This document shows positions 55,962-64,000 of a stretch of DNA of 64,000 bases, piece by piece. This stretch comes from Streptomyces dengpaensis. Its GTDB lineage: Bacteria; Actinomycetota; Actinomycetes; Streptomycetales; Streptomycetaceae. The stretch covers positions 2,666,001 through 2,730,000 of the forward strand of contig NZ_CP026652.1 in assembly GCF_002946835.1 (NCBI RefSeq), read 5' to 3'. The stretch's first letter is position 1; each line of letters begins with the position of its first letter. A program made the position numbers and the translations under genes. The notes beneath the pieces are model-generated. The model saw only the letters and a program-made list of their open reading frames with translations, searched no databases and was not told the DNA's origin.

Positions 55962-58052
55962 GTGACCCGCAGCGTGTACGTGACCGGGATCGACCGCGGC
56001 GACGGCCGCCAGGTCGTCGAGCTGGGGGTCATGGAGCTTCTGACCCGACAGGTCGACCGGGTGGGGGTGTTCCGTCCGCTCGTGCACGACGGCCCGGACC
56101 GGCTGTTCGAGCTGCTCCGCTCCCGCTACCGGCTGGCGCAGGACCCGTCGACGGTATACGGCCTGGACTACCACGAGGCGTCCACGCTCCAGGCCGAGCA
56201 GGGCACGGACGAGCTGGTCTCCTCCCTGGTGAACCGCTTCCACGCGGTCGCGCGGGACTACGACGTCGTCCTCGTCCTCGGCACCGACTACGCCGACACC
56301 CAGTTCCCCGACGAGCTCGCGCTGAACGCCCGCCTCGCGAACGAGTTCGGCGCCTCGGTCATCCCGGTCGTCGGCGGCCGGGGCCAGACCGCCGAGTCCG
56401 TACGGGCCGAGACGCGCAACGCCTACCGCGCGTACGACGGCCTCGGCTGCGACGTCCTCGCCATGGTCGTGAACCGGGTGACACCGGCCGACCGGGCGGA
56501 GCTGCGCGAGCGGCTCGACGCGCGCCTGCCCGTGCCCTGCTACGTCCTGCCCGACGAGCCCGCGCTCTCCGCGCCCACGGTCGCGCAGATCACCCACGCC
56601 CTCGGCGGCAAGGTGCTCCTCGGCGACGACTCGGGGCTCGCCCGTGACGCGCTCGACTTCGTCTTCGGCGGCGCGATGCTGCCGAAACTCCTGAACGCGC
56701 TGACCCCCGGATGCCTGGTGGTCACCCCCGGCGACCGCGCCGACCTGGTCGTCGGCTCGCTCGCCGCGCACAGCGCCGGCACTCCCCCGATAGCCGGCGT
56801 GCTGCTCACCCTGAACGAGCGGCCCAGCGAGGAGATCCTCACCCTCGCGGCCCGCCTCGCGCCCGGCACCCCGGTCGTCTCGGTGGCCGGGAACTCCTTC
56901 CCGACCGCGGCCGAACTCTTCGGCCTGGAGGGAAAGTTGAACGCGGCCACGCCCCGCAAGGCGGAGACCGCGCTCGGCCTCTTCGAGCGGTACGTGGACA
57001 CCAGCGACCTCCTCGACCGGGTCTCGGCGCCGAGCAGCGACCGGCTCACCCCGATGATGTTCGAGCACAAGCTCCTGGAGCAGGCCCGCTCCGACAAGCG
57101 CCGCGTGGTGCTGCCCGAGGGCACCGAGGAGCGCGTCCTGCACGCCGCCGAGGTGCTGCTGCGCCGCGGTGTCTGTGACCTGACGCTGCTGGGGCCCGTC
57201 GAACAGATCCGCAAGAAGGCCGCCGACCTCGGCATCGACCTCGGCGACGCCCAGCTCATCGACCCGCAGACCTCCGAGCTGCGGGATTCCTTCGCCGAGA
57301 AGTACGCCCTGCTGCGCGCCCACAAGGGCGTCACCGAGGAGCTGGCGTACGACGTCGTCTCGGACGTGAACTACTTCGGGACGCTGATGGTCCAGGAGGG
57401 CCTCGCCGACGGCATGGTGTCTGGTTCGGTGCACTCCACGGCCGCGACCATCCGGCCCGCCTTCGAGATCATCAAGACCAAGCCGGACGCCAAGATCGTG
57501 TCGTCCGTCTTCTTCATGTGCCTGGCCGACAAGGTCCTCGTCTACGGCGACTGCGCCGTGAACCCCGACCCGAACGCCGAGCAGCTCGCCGACATCGCCA
57601 TCCAGTCGGCCGCCACCGCCGAGCAGTTCGGCGTCGAGCCGCGGATCGCGATGCTGTCGTACTCGACGGGTACGTCCGGTTCCGGCGCCGACGTCGACAA
57701 GGTGCGCGAAGCGACCGAATCGGTGCGGCAGCGCCGCGGCGACCTCAGGATCGAGGGGCCGATCCAGTACGACGCCGCCGTCGAGCCGACGGTCGCGGCG
57801 ACCAAGCTGCCGGGCTCCGAGGTCGCCGGGCAGGCGTCCGTGCTGATCTTCCCGGACCTCAACACCGGCAACAACACCTACAAGGCCGTGCAGCGCTCGG
57901 CCGGCGCGATCGCCGTCGGCCCGGTCCTGCAGGGCCTGCGCAAGCCCGTCAACGACCTGTCCCGCGGCGCGCTCGTCCAGGACATCGTCAACACCGTCGC
58001 CATCACGGCGATCCAGGCCCAGACCCACGAGCAGAAGGCTTCCCAGCAGTGA
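55962..58052 (+). CDS. pta: Phosphate acetyltransferase Pta (long form)
   Basis: 696 aa. N-terminal P-loop-like region (VYVTGIDRGDGRQVVELGVM), a DRTGG domain (about residues 210-320, LTPGCLVVTPGDRADLVVGS), and the C-terminal catalytic PTA_PTB domain from about 365: KRRVVLPEGTEERVLHAAEV, GMVSGSVHSTAATIRPAFEI, MLSYSTGTSGSGADVDKVRE and FPDLNTGNNTYKAVQRSAGA. It converts acetyl-CoA and phosphate to acetyl phosphate. GTG at 55962 follows GGAGAG by six bases. Overlaps ackA (GTGA). Confidence 0.93.
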   Translation: MTRSVYVTGIDRGDGRQVVELGVMELLTRQVDRVGVFRPLVHDGPDRLFELLRSRYRLAQDPSTVYGLDYHEASTLQAEQGTDELVSSLVNRFHAVARDYDVVLVLGTDYADTQFPDELALNARLANEFGASVIPVVGGRGQTAESVRAETRNAYRAYDGLGCDVLAMVVNRVTPADRAELRERLDARLPVPCYVLPDEPALSAPTVAQITHALGGKVLLGDDSGLARDALDFVFGGAMLPKLLNALTPGCLVVTPGDRADLVVGSLAAHSAGTPPIAGVLLTLNERPSEEILTLAARLAPGTPVVSVAGNSFPTAAELFGLEGKLNAATPRKAETALGLFERYVDTSDLLDRVSAPSSDRLTPMMFEHKLLEQARSDKRRVVLPEGTEERVLHAAEVLLRRGVCDLTLLGPVEQIRKKAADLGIDLGDAQLIDPQTSELRDSFAEKYALLRAHKGVTEELAYDVVSDVNYFGTLMVQEGLADGMVSGSVHSTAATIRPAFEIIKTKPDAKIVSSVFFMCLADKVLVYGDCAVNPDPNAEQLADIAIQSAATAEQFGVEPRIAMLSYSTGTSGSGADVDKVREATESVRQRRGDLRIEGPIQYDAAVEPTVAATKLPGSEVAGQASVLIFPDLNTGNNTYKAVQRSAGAIAVGPVLQGLRKPVNDLSRGALVQDIVNTVAITAIQAQTHEQKASQQ

Positions 58053-59344
58053 GCGCCCACCCGTCTCCCACCTCCGCCCTGCCCGACGATCCCTCAGAGC
58101 TGGACGCCTGGGGGGACCCCCATCGCTCGGCCCCCCTTGCCAGTCGCATCCTCGTCCTCAACTCCGGCTCCTCGTCGGTGAAGTACCAGCTGCTCGACAT
58201 GCGGGACAGCACTCGCCTCGCGGTCGGCCTGGTGGAGCGGATCGGCGAGGAGACCTCCCGGCTCAAGCACACGCCGCTGACCGGCGGGGAGTCCCGCGAG
58301 CAGATCGCCCCCATCGCCGACCACGACGCCGCCCTCAAGGCCGTCGCCGAGGAGCTGGCCCAGGACGGGCTCGGCCTGGACTCCCCCGAGCTGGCCGCGA
58401 TCGGCCACCGGGTGGTGCACGGCGGGATGCACTTCACCGACCCGATCGTCATCGACGACGCCGTCCTCGCGGAGATCAAGCGGCTCATCCCGGTCGCCCC
58501 GCTGCACAACCCGGCGAACCTCACCGGCATCCGCACCGCCATGGCGCTGCGCCCCGACCTCCCCCAGGTCGCCGTCTTCGACACCGCGTTCCACACGACG
58601 ATGCCGGAGTCGGCGGCGCGCTACGCGATCGACGTGAAGACCGCCGACGAGCACCGCATCCGCCGGTACGGCTTCCACGGCACCTCGCACGCGTACGTGT
58701 CCCGGGAGACCGCGAAGCTCCTCGGCAAGGCGCCGGAGGACGTCAACGTCATCGTGCTGCACCTCGGCAACGGCGCCTCCGCGTCCGCCGTACAGGGCGG
58801 CCGCTGCGTCGACACCTCCATGGGGCTCACGCCCTTGGAGGGGCTCGTGATGGGAACACGGTCCGGTGACATGGATCCCGCGGTCATTTTCCATTTGATG
58901 CGCGTCGGCGGGATGTCCACGGACGAGATCGACACTCTGCTCAACAAGAAGAGCGGCCTGATCGGTCTGTGCGGCGACAACGACATGCGGGAGATCCGCC
59001 GCCGTATCGACGAGGGTGACGAGCAGGCCCGGCTCGCCTTCGACATCTACATCCACCGGCTGAAGAAATACATCGGCGCCTACTACGCGGTCCTCGGCCG
59101 GGTGGACGCCATCGCCTTCACCGCCGGGGTCGGCGAGAACGCCGCCCCGGTGCGCGAGGCCGCGATCGCGGGCCTGGAGGGGCTGGGGCTCGCGGTCGAC
59201 AGCGACCTGAACGCCGTACGCGGTGACGAGTCGCGGCTCATCTCGCCGCGGTCCGCGCGGGTCGCGGTCGCCGTGGTGCCGACGGACGAGGAACTGGAGA
59301 TCGCCACACAGACGTATGCGCTGGTCGGAAAGAGCGACGACTGA
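58049..59344 (+). CDS. ackA: Acetate kinase AckA
   Basis: 431 aa. ILVLNSGSSSVKYQLLDM (phosphate 1), FDTAFHTTMPESAARYAI (catalytic Asp), RYGFHGTSHAYVSRE, VIVLHLGNGASASAVQGGRC (phosphate 2), MGTRSGDMDPAVI and AFTAGVGENAAPVREA (adenosine site). GTG at 58049 shares GTGA with the pta stop. About 33 residues precede the usual start; an internal start would lack the coupling. Makes ATP and acetate from acetyl phosphate, or runs in reverse for acetate uptake. Confidence 0.94.
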   Translation: MSAHPSPTSALPDDPSELDAWGDPHRSAPLASRILVLNSGSSSVKYQLLDMRDSTRLAVGLVERIGEETSRLKHTPLTGGESREQIAPIADHDAALKAVAEELAQDGLGLDSPELAAIGHRVVHGGMHFTDPIVIDDAVLAEIKRLIPVAPLHNPANLTGIRTAMALRPDLPQVAVFDTAFHTTMPESAARYAIDVKTADEHRIRRYGFHGTSHAYVSRETAKLLGKAPEDVNVIVLHLGNGASASAVQGGRCVDTSMGLTPLEGLVMGTRSGDMDPAVIFHLMRVGGMSTDEIDTLLNKKSGLIGLCGDNDMREIRRRIDEGDEQARLAFDIYIHRLKKYIGAYYAVLGRVDAIAFTAGVGENAAPVREAAIAGLEGLGLAVDSDLNAVRGDESRLISPRSARVAVAVVPTDEELEIATQTYALVGKSDD

Positions 59345-59376
59345 GCCCATGGGCGCTCATTCGTATCTTCCGCCAG

Positions 59377-59390
59377 ACGGAATATTCCGT
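59377..59390. promoter_or_regulatory. Palindrome ACGGAATATTCCGT in the pyk promoter
   Basis: Perfect 14-bp palindrome overlapping the expected -35 zone of the TAGGAT box at 59406. A candidate repressor site in the 73-bp ackA-pyk gap. Confidence 0.5.
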
Positions 59391-59405
59391 AGCGAAACAA
59401 ACCGA

Positions 59406-59411
59406 TAGGAT
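59406..59411 (+). promoter_or_regulatory. Candidate -10 box TAGGAT, implying leaderless pyk
   Basis: TAGGAT ends six bases before the pyk ATG, so transcription would start at or next to the A of ATG. Leaderless mRNAs with TANNNT boxes at this spacing are common in Streptomyces. The same bases could instead serve as a weak ribosome site (AGGA). Confidence 0.5.
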
Positions 59412-59417
59412 CGCCCC

Positions 59418-60848
59418 ATGCGCCGTTCGAAAATCGTCTGTACTCTCGGCCCCGCGGTCGACTCCCACGAGAAACTCGTCGCGCTGATCGAAGCCGGCAT
59501 GAATGTCGCCCGCTTCAACTTCAGCCACGGCACGCAAGCCGAGCACCAGGGGCGGTACGACCGCGTCCGGGCCGCCTCGGCCCAGACCGGCAAGGCCGTC
59601 GGTGTGCTCGCCGACCTCCAGGGCCCGAAGATCCGGCTGGAGACCTTCGCCGAGGGTCCCGTCGAGCTGGTGCGCGGTGACGAGTTCACCATCACCACCG
59701 AGGACGTACCCGGCGACAAGAGCATCTGCGGCACGACCTACAAGGGCCTGCCCGGTGACGTCTCCAAGGGCGACCAGGTCCTCATCAACGACGGCAACGT
59801 CGAGCTGCGGGTCGTCGAGGTCGACGGTCAGCGGGTCAAGACGGTCGTCATCGAGGGCGGCGTGATCTCCGACCACAAGGGCATCAACCTGCCCGGCGCG
59901 GCCGTGAACGTACCGGCGCTGTCCGAGAAGGACATCGAGGACCTGCGCTTCGCCCTGCGGATGGGCTGCGACATGGTCGCCCTCTCCTTCGTGCGCGACG
60001 CCAACGACGTGAAGGACGTCCACAAGGTGATGGACGAGGAGGGCCGCCGGGTCCCCGTCATCGCCAAGGTGGAGAAGCCGCAGGCGGTCGAGAACATGGA
60101 GGGCGTCGTCGCCGCGTTCGACGCCGTCATGGTGGCCCGTGGCGACCTGGCCGTCGAGTACCCGCTCGAGAAGGTCCCGATGGTGCAGAAGCGCCTCGTG
60201 GAGATGTGCCGCCGTAACGCCAAGCCGGTGATCGTCGCGACCCAGATGATGGAGTCGATGATCACCAACTCCCGCCCGACGCGCGCCGAGGCGTCCGACG
60301 TCGCCAACGCGATCCTGGACGGTGCGGACGCGGTCATGCTGTCGGCCGAGTCGAGCGTGGGCGCGTACCCGATCGAGACCGTGAAGACGATGTCGAAGAT
60401 CGTCGTCGCGGCCGAGCAGGAGCTTCTGTCGAAGGGCCTGCAGCCGCTGGTCCCCGGCAAGAAGCCGCGCACGCAGGGCGGTTCGGTCGCCCGCGCCGCC
60501 TGCGAGATCGCCGACTTCCTCGGCGGCAAGGGCCTGATCGCCTTCACCCAGTCCGGTGACACCGCCCGTCGGCTGTCCCGCTACCGCGCGTCCCAGCCGA
60601 TCCTCGCCTTCACCACGGACGAGGGCACCCGCAACCAGCTGACGCTGAGCTGGGGCGTGGAGTCGCACATCGTGCCGTTCGTGAACAGCACCGACGAGAT
60701 GGTCGACCTGGTCGACCAGGAGCTGGTCAAGCTCAAGCGGTTCAACGACGGCGACATCGTCATCATCACCGCCGGCTCGCCCCCCGGCGTCCCCGGCACC
60801 ACCAACATGGTCCGGGTGCACCACCTGGGCGGCGGAGAGCGCGACTGA
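59418..60848 (+). CDS. pyk: Pyruvate kinase
   Basis: 476 aa. RRSKIVCTLGPAVDSHEKLV, MNVARFNFSHGTQAEH (catalytic Arg, K+ and nucleotide site), GVLADLQGPKIRLETF, VIAKVEKPQAVENMEGVV (catalytic Lys and Mg ligand Glu), DAVMVARGDLAVEYPLEKVP and NSRPTRAEASDVANAI. C-terminal allosteric domain present. Converts PEP and ADP to pyruvate and ATP. Its separate promoter elements and a strong terminator suggest a monocistronic unit after pta-ackA. Confidence 0.95.
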   Translation: MRRSKIVCTLGPAVDSHEKLVALIEAGMNVARFNFSHGTQAEHQGRYDRVRAASAQTGKAVGVLADLQGPKIRLETFAEGPVELVRGDEFTITTEDVPGDKSICGTTYKGLPGDVSKGDQVLINDGNVELRVVEVDGQRVKTVVIEGGVISDHKGINLPGAAVNVPALSEKDIEDLRFALRMGCDMVALSFVRDANDVKDVHKVMDEEGRRVPVIAKVEKPQAVENMEGVVAAFDAVMVARGDLAVEYPLEKVPMVQKRLVEMCRRNAKPVIVATQMMESMITNSRPTRAEASDVANAILDGADAVMLSAESSVGAYPIETVKTMSKIVVAAEQELLSKGLQPLVPGKKPRTQGGSVARAACEIADFLGGKGLIAFTQSGDTARRLSRYRASQPILAFTTDEGTRNQLTLSWGVESHIVPFVNSTDEMVDLVDQELVKLKRFNDGDIVIITAGSPPGVPGTTNMVRVHHLGGGERD

Positions 60849-60872
60849 TACGCCAGGACGCCCTGATACGCC

Positions 60873-60910
60873 GCTGAGGGCGCCCCCTGTTCGCAGGGGG
60901 CGCCCTCAGC
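60873..60910. terminator. Bidirectional terminator after pyk
   Basis: Perfect 17-bp stem GCTGAGGGCGCCCCCTG / CAGGGGGCGCCCTCAGC with TTCG tetraloop, between the convergent pyk and Ser-rich protein genes. Confidence 0.93.
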
Positions 60911-60944
60911 TTGTTGCGGCTCCCGGACGGGCTCCGGTGGGCGC

Positions 60945-62279
60945 TCAGTCCGTCTGGTACGAGTGCAGCCCGGGTACGGTCAGCGTTCCGCCGAACTGGC
61001 CGGCCTGGACGACCTTCACCTTGGTGAAGTAGATCAGCGGGATGTTCAGCGGCGGAGGGTTTTCCGGGCTGAACGTGACCGGGACCAGACCGAGCAGGTT
61101 GCCCGAGATGCTCTCGGTGTACATGACCGTCTCGCCGTCGCGGATCGTCGACGTCGAGCCGCTCGCCGCCTGCACGTGGTACGTCTTGCCGGACTGCTTG
61201 TCCTTCACCGTCTGGTGCAGATCGCCGATGTCCGTGCCGTCGGATATCACGTACTTCAGGACGTCTTTGACCGTGCCGTTGGCGGTCTTCACCTTCACGA
61301 TGCCCTGGTAGTCGGCGCCCTTGAGGAGCAGGGAGCTGGCGTCCAGGTACCAGGGGTCGTCGGGCAGGGTCACCGGGTTGTCGATGCCGCCCTTTTCGTC
61401 GGTCGCGACAGGGCAGTCCGACGGGTCCACGGTGGAGCTCGCGGAGGGGCTGGGGGACGCGGTGGCCGCCTCCTCGGCCGCCTTCGTGACCGCGTCCTGG
61501 GCGTCCGAGGCTGCCTCGGACGCCGTGTCGGTGGCGTCCTTGACGGTGTCCTCGACCGTCTCGGTGACCTTGTCGGCCGTGTCCTCGACGGTGCCGGAGC
61601 CGCTGTCGGGCGTGTCCTTGCTCGCGCTCTCCGAGGGGGACGCGGACGCGGAAGCGGACGGCGTGGGGCTGGGACTCGCGGAGGACTCGCCGCCGGTGAG
61701 GACGTCGCCGATCGCGTTGCCGATGTCCTCCAGCACGTTGCCGTCGCTCGCGGACGCCGAGGGGGCCGGGGTGGCCGACGTACCGCTCGACGTACCGCCG
61801 CCCGACGGCTGGTTCGACGTACCCGCGGACGGCGCGGAGGACGAGGAGGACGCGGACGGCGCGGGCGTCGCCTCGTCGTCGGAACCTGAATCCGGCGAAG
61901 AGGACGCGCCCGAGGACGCCGAGGGGGCCGGCGTCGGCTGGTCCGCGGGCTCGCTCGCGTCGGCCGACGCGGAGGCGGAGGGCGACGCCGTGTCCGACGC
62001 GTCCTTGCCGTCCTCCGCACCCTCGATGGCCTCGACGCACGCCTGGTACTCGTCGGCCGTGAGGCTCTTCGAGGTCGGCTGGTCCTTGGCCTGCGCGAGC
62101 GTCGGTGTGAGCCCCATCCCCATGAGGACCGCTGTCGGCATCGCGGCCAGCGCGATCGCCTTGCCGGCCGGCACGTGGAACCTGGTGAACAGCGGCTTCC
62201 TGGGGGCCGCGTGGCGCGGCCCGGTTCTCACACGGGACTCATCCACTTCAGTCCCGTGGGTCACCTCGTCAGCCGGCAC
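60945..62279 (-). CDS. Exported Ser/Ala/Pro-rich protein of unknown function
   Basis: About 444 aa. A 40-residue basic leader, one hydrophobic segment (AIALAAMPTAVLMGMGLTPT), a roughly 240-residue low-complexity stalk (SPSASASADASEP, TPAPSASSS, and an amphipathic stretch TADKVTETVEDTVKDATDTA), then a C-terminal beta-rich domain with a single Cys (DPSDCPVATD) containing LPDDPWYLDASSLLLKGADY and GLVPVTFSPENPPPLNIPLI. GTG at 62279 (GGGAGG upstream) overlaps the DUF6114 stop by 11 bases. The stalk plus distal domain suggests display at the cell surface with its two neighbours. Confidence 0.72.
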   Translation of the reverse strand: MPADEVTHGTEVDESRVRTGPRHAAPRKPLFTRFHVPAGKAIALAAMPTAVLMGMGLTPTLAQAKDQPTSKSLTADEYQACVEAIEGAEDGKDASDTASPSASASADASEPADQPTPAPSASSGASSSPDSGSDDEATPAPSASSSSSAPSAGTSNQPSGGGTSSGTSATPAPSASASDGNVLEDIGNAIGDVLTGGESSASPSPTPSASASASPSESASKDTPDSGSGTVEDTADKVTETVEDTVKDATDTASEAASDAQDAVTKAAEEAATASPSPSASSTVDPSDCPVATDEKGGIDNPVTLPDDPWYLDASSLLLKGADYQGIVKVKTANGTVKDVLKYVISDGTDIGDLHQTVKDKQSGKTYHVQAASGSTSTIRDGETVMYTESISGNLLGLVPVTFSPENPPPLNIPLIYFTKVKVVQAGQFGGTLTVPGLHSYQTD

Positions 62280-62889
62280 TTTGCCTCCCGTTCGCCCCGT
62301 TGCTCGGGCTCGTTCCTGACAGATCGTTCGGCTCGCCCACACCGTTCGCCGCCGCGGGCCCGGCGGCCGCGCTCTCGGAGGCCTCACCCTTGCTGAGGGG
62401 ATCCGACGCATCGCCGTGGGGGGCCGGCACGTCGCTGACGGGCTCCGGCGCCTCGCTGCGGGGAGCCGGCGCGGGCCGCTGCTCCTCGGCGGGCTCTCCC
62501 GGAACCCAGGAGACCGCCATCGCGCCGCCGATCATGGCGAACAGGAAGCCGATGAGGAAGCCGCCCAGGTTGGACACCGGGATGGACACCAGCGCGAGGA
62601 GGATCGCCGCCACACCGGCGAACGTCCGCACGTGCTTCTGGAACCAGAGGCTGACGCCCAGCACGACGAGCAGGACGCCGATGATCAGGGAGCCCGCGCC
62701 CGCGGTGGTCGACATGGCCAGCGTCAGATGGCCGAGCTGGAGGTTCGCGTACGGGAAGTAGGCGATGGGGAATCCGCCGAGCAGGACGAACAGGCCGGCC
62801 CAGAACGGGCGATCACCCCTCCAGGTGCGGAAGTGCCGCCGGAAGACTGTGAGGTAGTGCTCGTTCTGCCCGGGTGATGCGGCGCTCAT
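62269..62889 (-). CDS. DUF6114 family membrane protein
   Basis: 206 aa. Four hydrophobic segments: FWAGLFVLLGGFPIAYFPYA, AGAGSLIIGVLLVVLGVSLW, VAAILLALVSIPVSNL and GGFLIGFLFAMIGGAMAV, then a cytoplasmic or exported Pro/Ala/Glu-rich tail of about 75 residues. RPFWAGLFVLLGGFPI is the hallmark of DUF6114. ATG at 62889 follows GGGAG. Function unknown; in this genus it is usually next to DUF6230 genes, as here. Confidence 0.82.
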   Translation of the reverse strand: MSAASPGQNEHYLTVFRRHFRTWRGDRPFWAGLFVLLGGFPIAYFPYANLQLGHLTLAMSTTAGAGSLIIGVLLVVLGVSLWFQKHVRTFAGVAAILLALVSIPVSNLGGFLIGFLFAMIGGAMAVSWVPGEPAEEQRPAPAPRSEAPEPVSDVPAPHGDASDPLSKGEASESAAAGPAAANGVGEPNDLSGTSPSNGANGRQSAG

Positions 62890-62930
62890 GGAAAAAGGCT
62901 CCCTGGAACGGCTTTGCTGTGAGAAGTACG

Positions 62931-63000
62931 CGTGACGCGAGCACGCGTCACAGGGGAAAGAGCGGGGCGGGCAAGGCAGCCGGGGCCTCCTCGCCCGCCC
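62931..63000. terminator. Two hairpins between the DUF6230 and DUF6114 genes
   Basis: GTGACGCG-AGCA-CGCGTCAC (62931-62950) and GGGGCGGGC ... GCCCGCCCC (62963-63000). On the minus strand they lie just after the DUF6230 stop and could lower expression of the downstream pair. Confidence 0.55.
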
Positions 63001-63009
63001 CTGGAGTGC

Positions 63010-63642
63010 CTAGTAGCACTCCTTGACGCCCTTGGACAGCGACATCTTCAGGCCGCTGAGCTTGAACGTGCCGGCGGTGGTCGCCCACGCCGTCTGCTTG
63101 ACGTCGGTCAGCGTGGCCGAGTCGGCCTGCTGCGCGAAGCCGTACGGGTTCGCCGTGTCGCCCTTGGCGATGCCCGGGCCCTTGCTGGCGTCCTTGGCGG
63201 CAACACCGATGTCGATGTTGCGGAACGTCGCGTCGGCCTCGAGCTCCTCGACGTCGATGTACAGGTTCTCGGCCTTGACCGGGGTGCTGCCACCGCCGGC
63301 CTTCAGCATCAGGCTGACGGACCCGATGAACGGGACGTCAGGGGTGACCACGGACTGGCACATGCCCTGGATACTGGCCGACTTGAACGCGGAGACGGCC
63401 ACCGGGTGCGCCGTCTTCTCGCCCTTGAGGGTGTAACCCGAGTCAATGGCTCCGTACTGAGAGAAGCCCGTACCGTCGAGCCGGTCCGCCGTCACCTTGA
63501 ACGACTGGCCGGAAACGCTGAACGACGCGGCGAGAGCGCCCTGCGCGAGGGCGACACCTATCGCTGCCGTGGCGGCCACGCTGGGCACCATCACGACCGC
63601 GAACCGCTTCCATCTGGTCCCGCCACGCACCTGGGACTCCAT
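63010..63642 (-). CDS. DUF6230 family exported protein
   Basis: 210 aa. A basic start then one hydrophobic segment (FAVVMVPSVAATAAIGVALA) that may be an uncleaved anchor, followed by a beta-rich domain: ASFSVSGQSFKVTADRLDGT, GFSQYGAIDSGY, ASIQGMCQSVVTPDVPFIGS and a C-terminal LSKGVKECY with a second Cys. This matches DUF6230, whose function is unknown. ATG at 63642 follows AAGGAGG by about five bases. First gene of the DUF6230-DUF6114-Ser-rich group. Confidence 0.85.
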   Translation of the reverse strand: MESQVRGGTRWKRFAVVMVPSVAATAAIGVALAQGALAASFSVSGQSFKVTADRLDGTGFSQYGAIDSGYTLKGEKTAHPVAVSAFKSASIQGMCQSVVTPDVPFIGSVSLMLKAGGGSTPVKAENLYIDVEELEADATFRNIDIGVAAKDASKGPGIAKGDTANPYGFAQQADSATLTDVKQTAWATTAGTFKLSGLKMSLSKGVKECY

Positions 63643-64000
63643 ATTTCCTCCTTCTCGGACGTACATCTCCTGGCCCTGACTGCCCCATGTCGACGGCTCA
63701 GCCGGGCAGGGATGGGAGAAGTGCTACGTCCTCGGGAAGGAGAGCGCCCGTACTCGGAGGCGCGAACAGCGCCCGAGTCACCGGCGATCACCCCCGAGCG
63801 ACAACCACTGGTCGCGCCTGACACACATCACGCACAACCTGCTGGACAGGCTCTGCCGAACGGCAAAGACCCCCCTGTCCAAGAGCCGCCGCCACTGCCG
63901 CCGGCTCTACTCGGTGGGGACCCTGAAAACCCGTTGGCCCAACTGGTTGTCGGGGGACGGGAATGGACCGAGCGTCGCCGATCGTGGTGCATTCTCGCCG
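63643..64000. other. Right-end intergenic sequence
   Basis: 358 bp containing the promoter of the DUF6230 gene. No complete gene seen. Near the edge, GGGGGACGGGA precedes an ATG at 63963 that stays open to the end, too short to judge. Confidence 0.4.

Overview
The window is chromosomal DNA of a streptomycete, most likely Streptomyces. The evidence is very high GC, strong third-position GC bias, many GTG/TTG starts, stop/start overlaps of the ATGA/GTGA kind, and actinobacterial gene families (GlgE pathway, DUF6114/DUF6230, a HelD-type ATPase, Scr1-type XRE regulators). From memory the backbone order (L,D-transpeptidases - glgX - ABC exporter - M4 protease // glgP - glgE-treS-pep2-glgB - helD // two-component system - sugar ABC - pfkA - pta-ackA - pyk) resembles the S. 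coelicolor SCO5420s-SCO5450s region; this could not be checked here.

Layout. 1-11.3 kb: two L,D-transpeptidase lipoproteins, glgX, a heterodimeric ABC exporter, a secreted thermolysin-type protease and a DUF1990 protein. 11.4-26.85 kb: an accessory island. It holds two tandem paralogous secreted proteins; an orphan RHS tip with a predicted nuclease toxin and its neighbouring immunity candidate; an XRE regulator translationally coupled to a pterin-dehydratase-like gene and divergent from three tiny overlapping genes; a large RHS protein with a predicted deaminase toxin overlapping an Imm10-like immunity gene; an inverted scrap of RHS DNA; a Uma2 nuclease; remnants of an SGNH hydrolase and an IS4 transposase; and a frameshifted, truncated XRE gene. 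26.87-39.2 kb: alpha-glucan metabolism (glgP; glgE-treS-pep2-glgB) with a subtilisin-like protease in between. 39.3-47.5 kb: a HelD-like ATPase, two truncated genes (thioredoxin, aldo/keto reductase) joined at a deletion scar, an MDMPI-type protein, MarR, an MFS exporter with a divergent TetR, and a DctA-type symporter. 47.8-54 kb: a CitA/DcuS-CitB/DctR-type two-component system and a sugar ABC importer lacking its ATPase. 54-61 kb: PPOX protein and central carbon genes pfkA, pta-ackA, pyk. 60.9-63.7 kb: three linked genes for membrane or exported proteins (DUF6230, DUF6114, Ser-rich protein).

How it fits together. TreS and Pep2 make maltose-1-phosphate from trehalose, GlgE extends alpha-glucan with it, GlgB branches it, and GlgP and GlgX degrade it. 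PfkA, Pyk, Pta and AckA carry the carbon to acetate. The most unusual parts are the RHS island and the tandem arrays beside promoters. In the island two 1,215-bp direct repeats of RHS core sequence flank a toxin/immunity/regulator block, an arrangement suited to toxin-tip switching. The best array is a run of 14-bp palindromic units beside a perfect MarR-type operator. No tRNA, rRNA, CRISPR array or recognisable riboswitch was seen.
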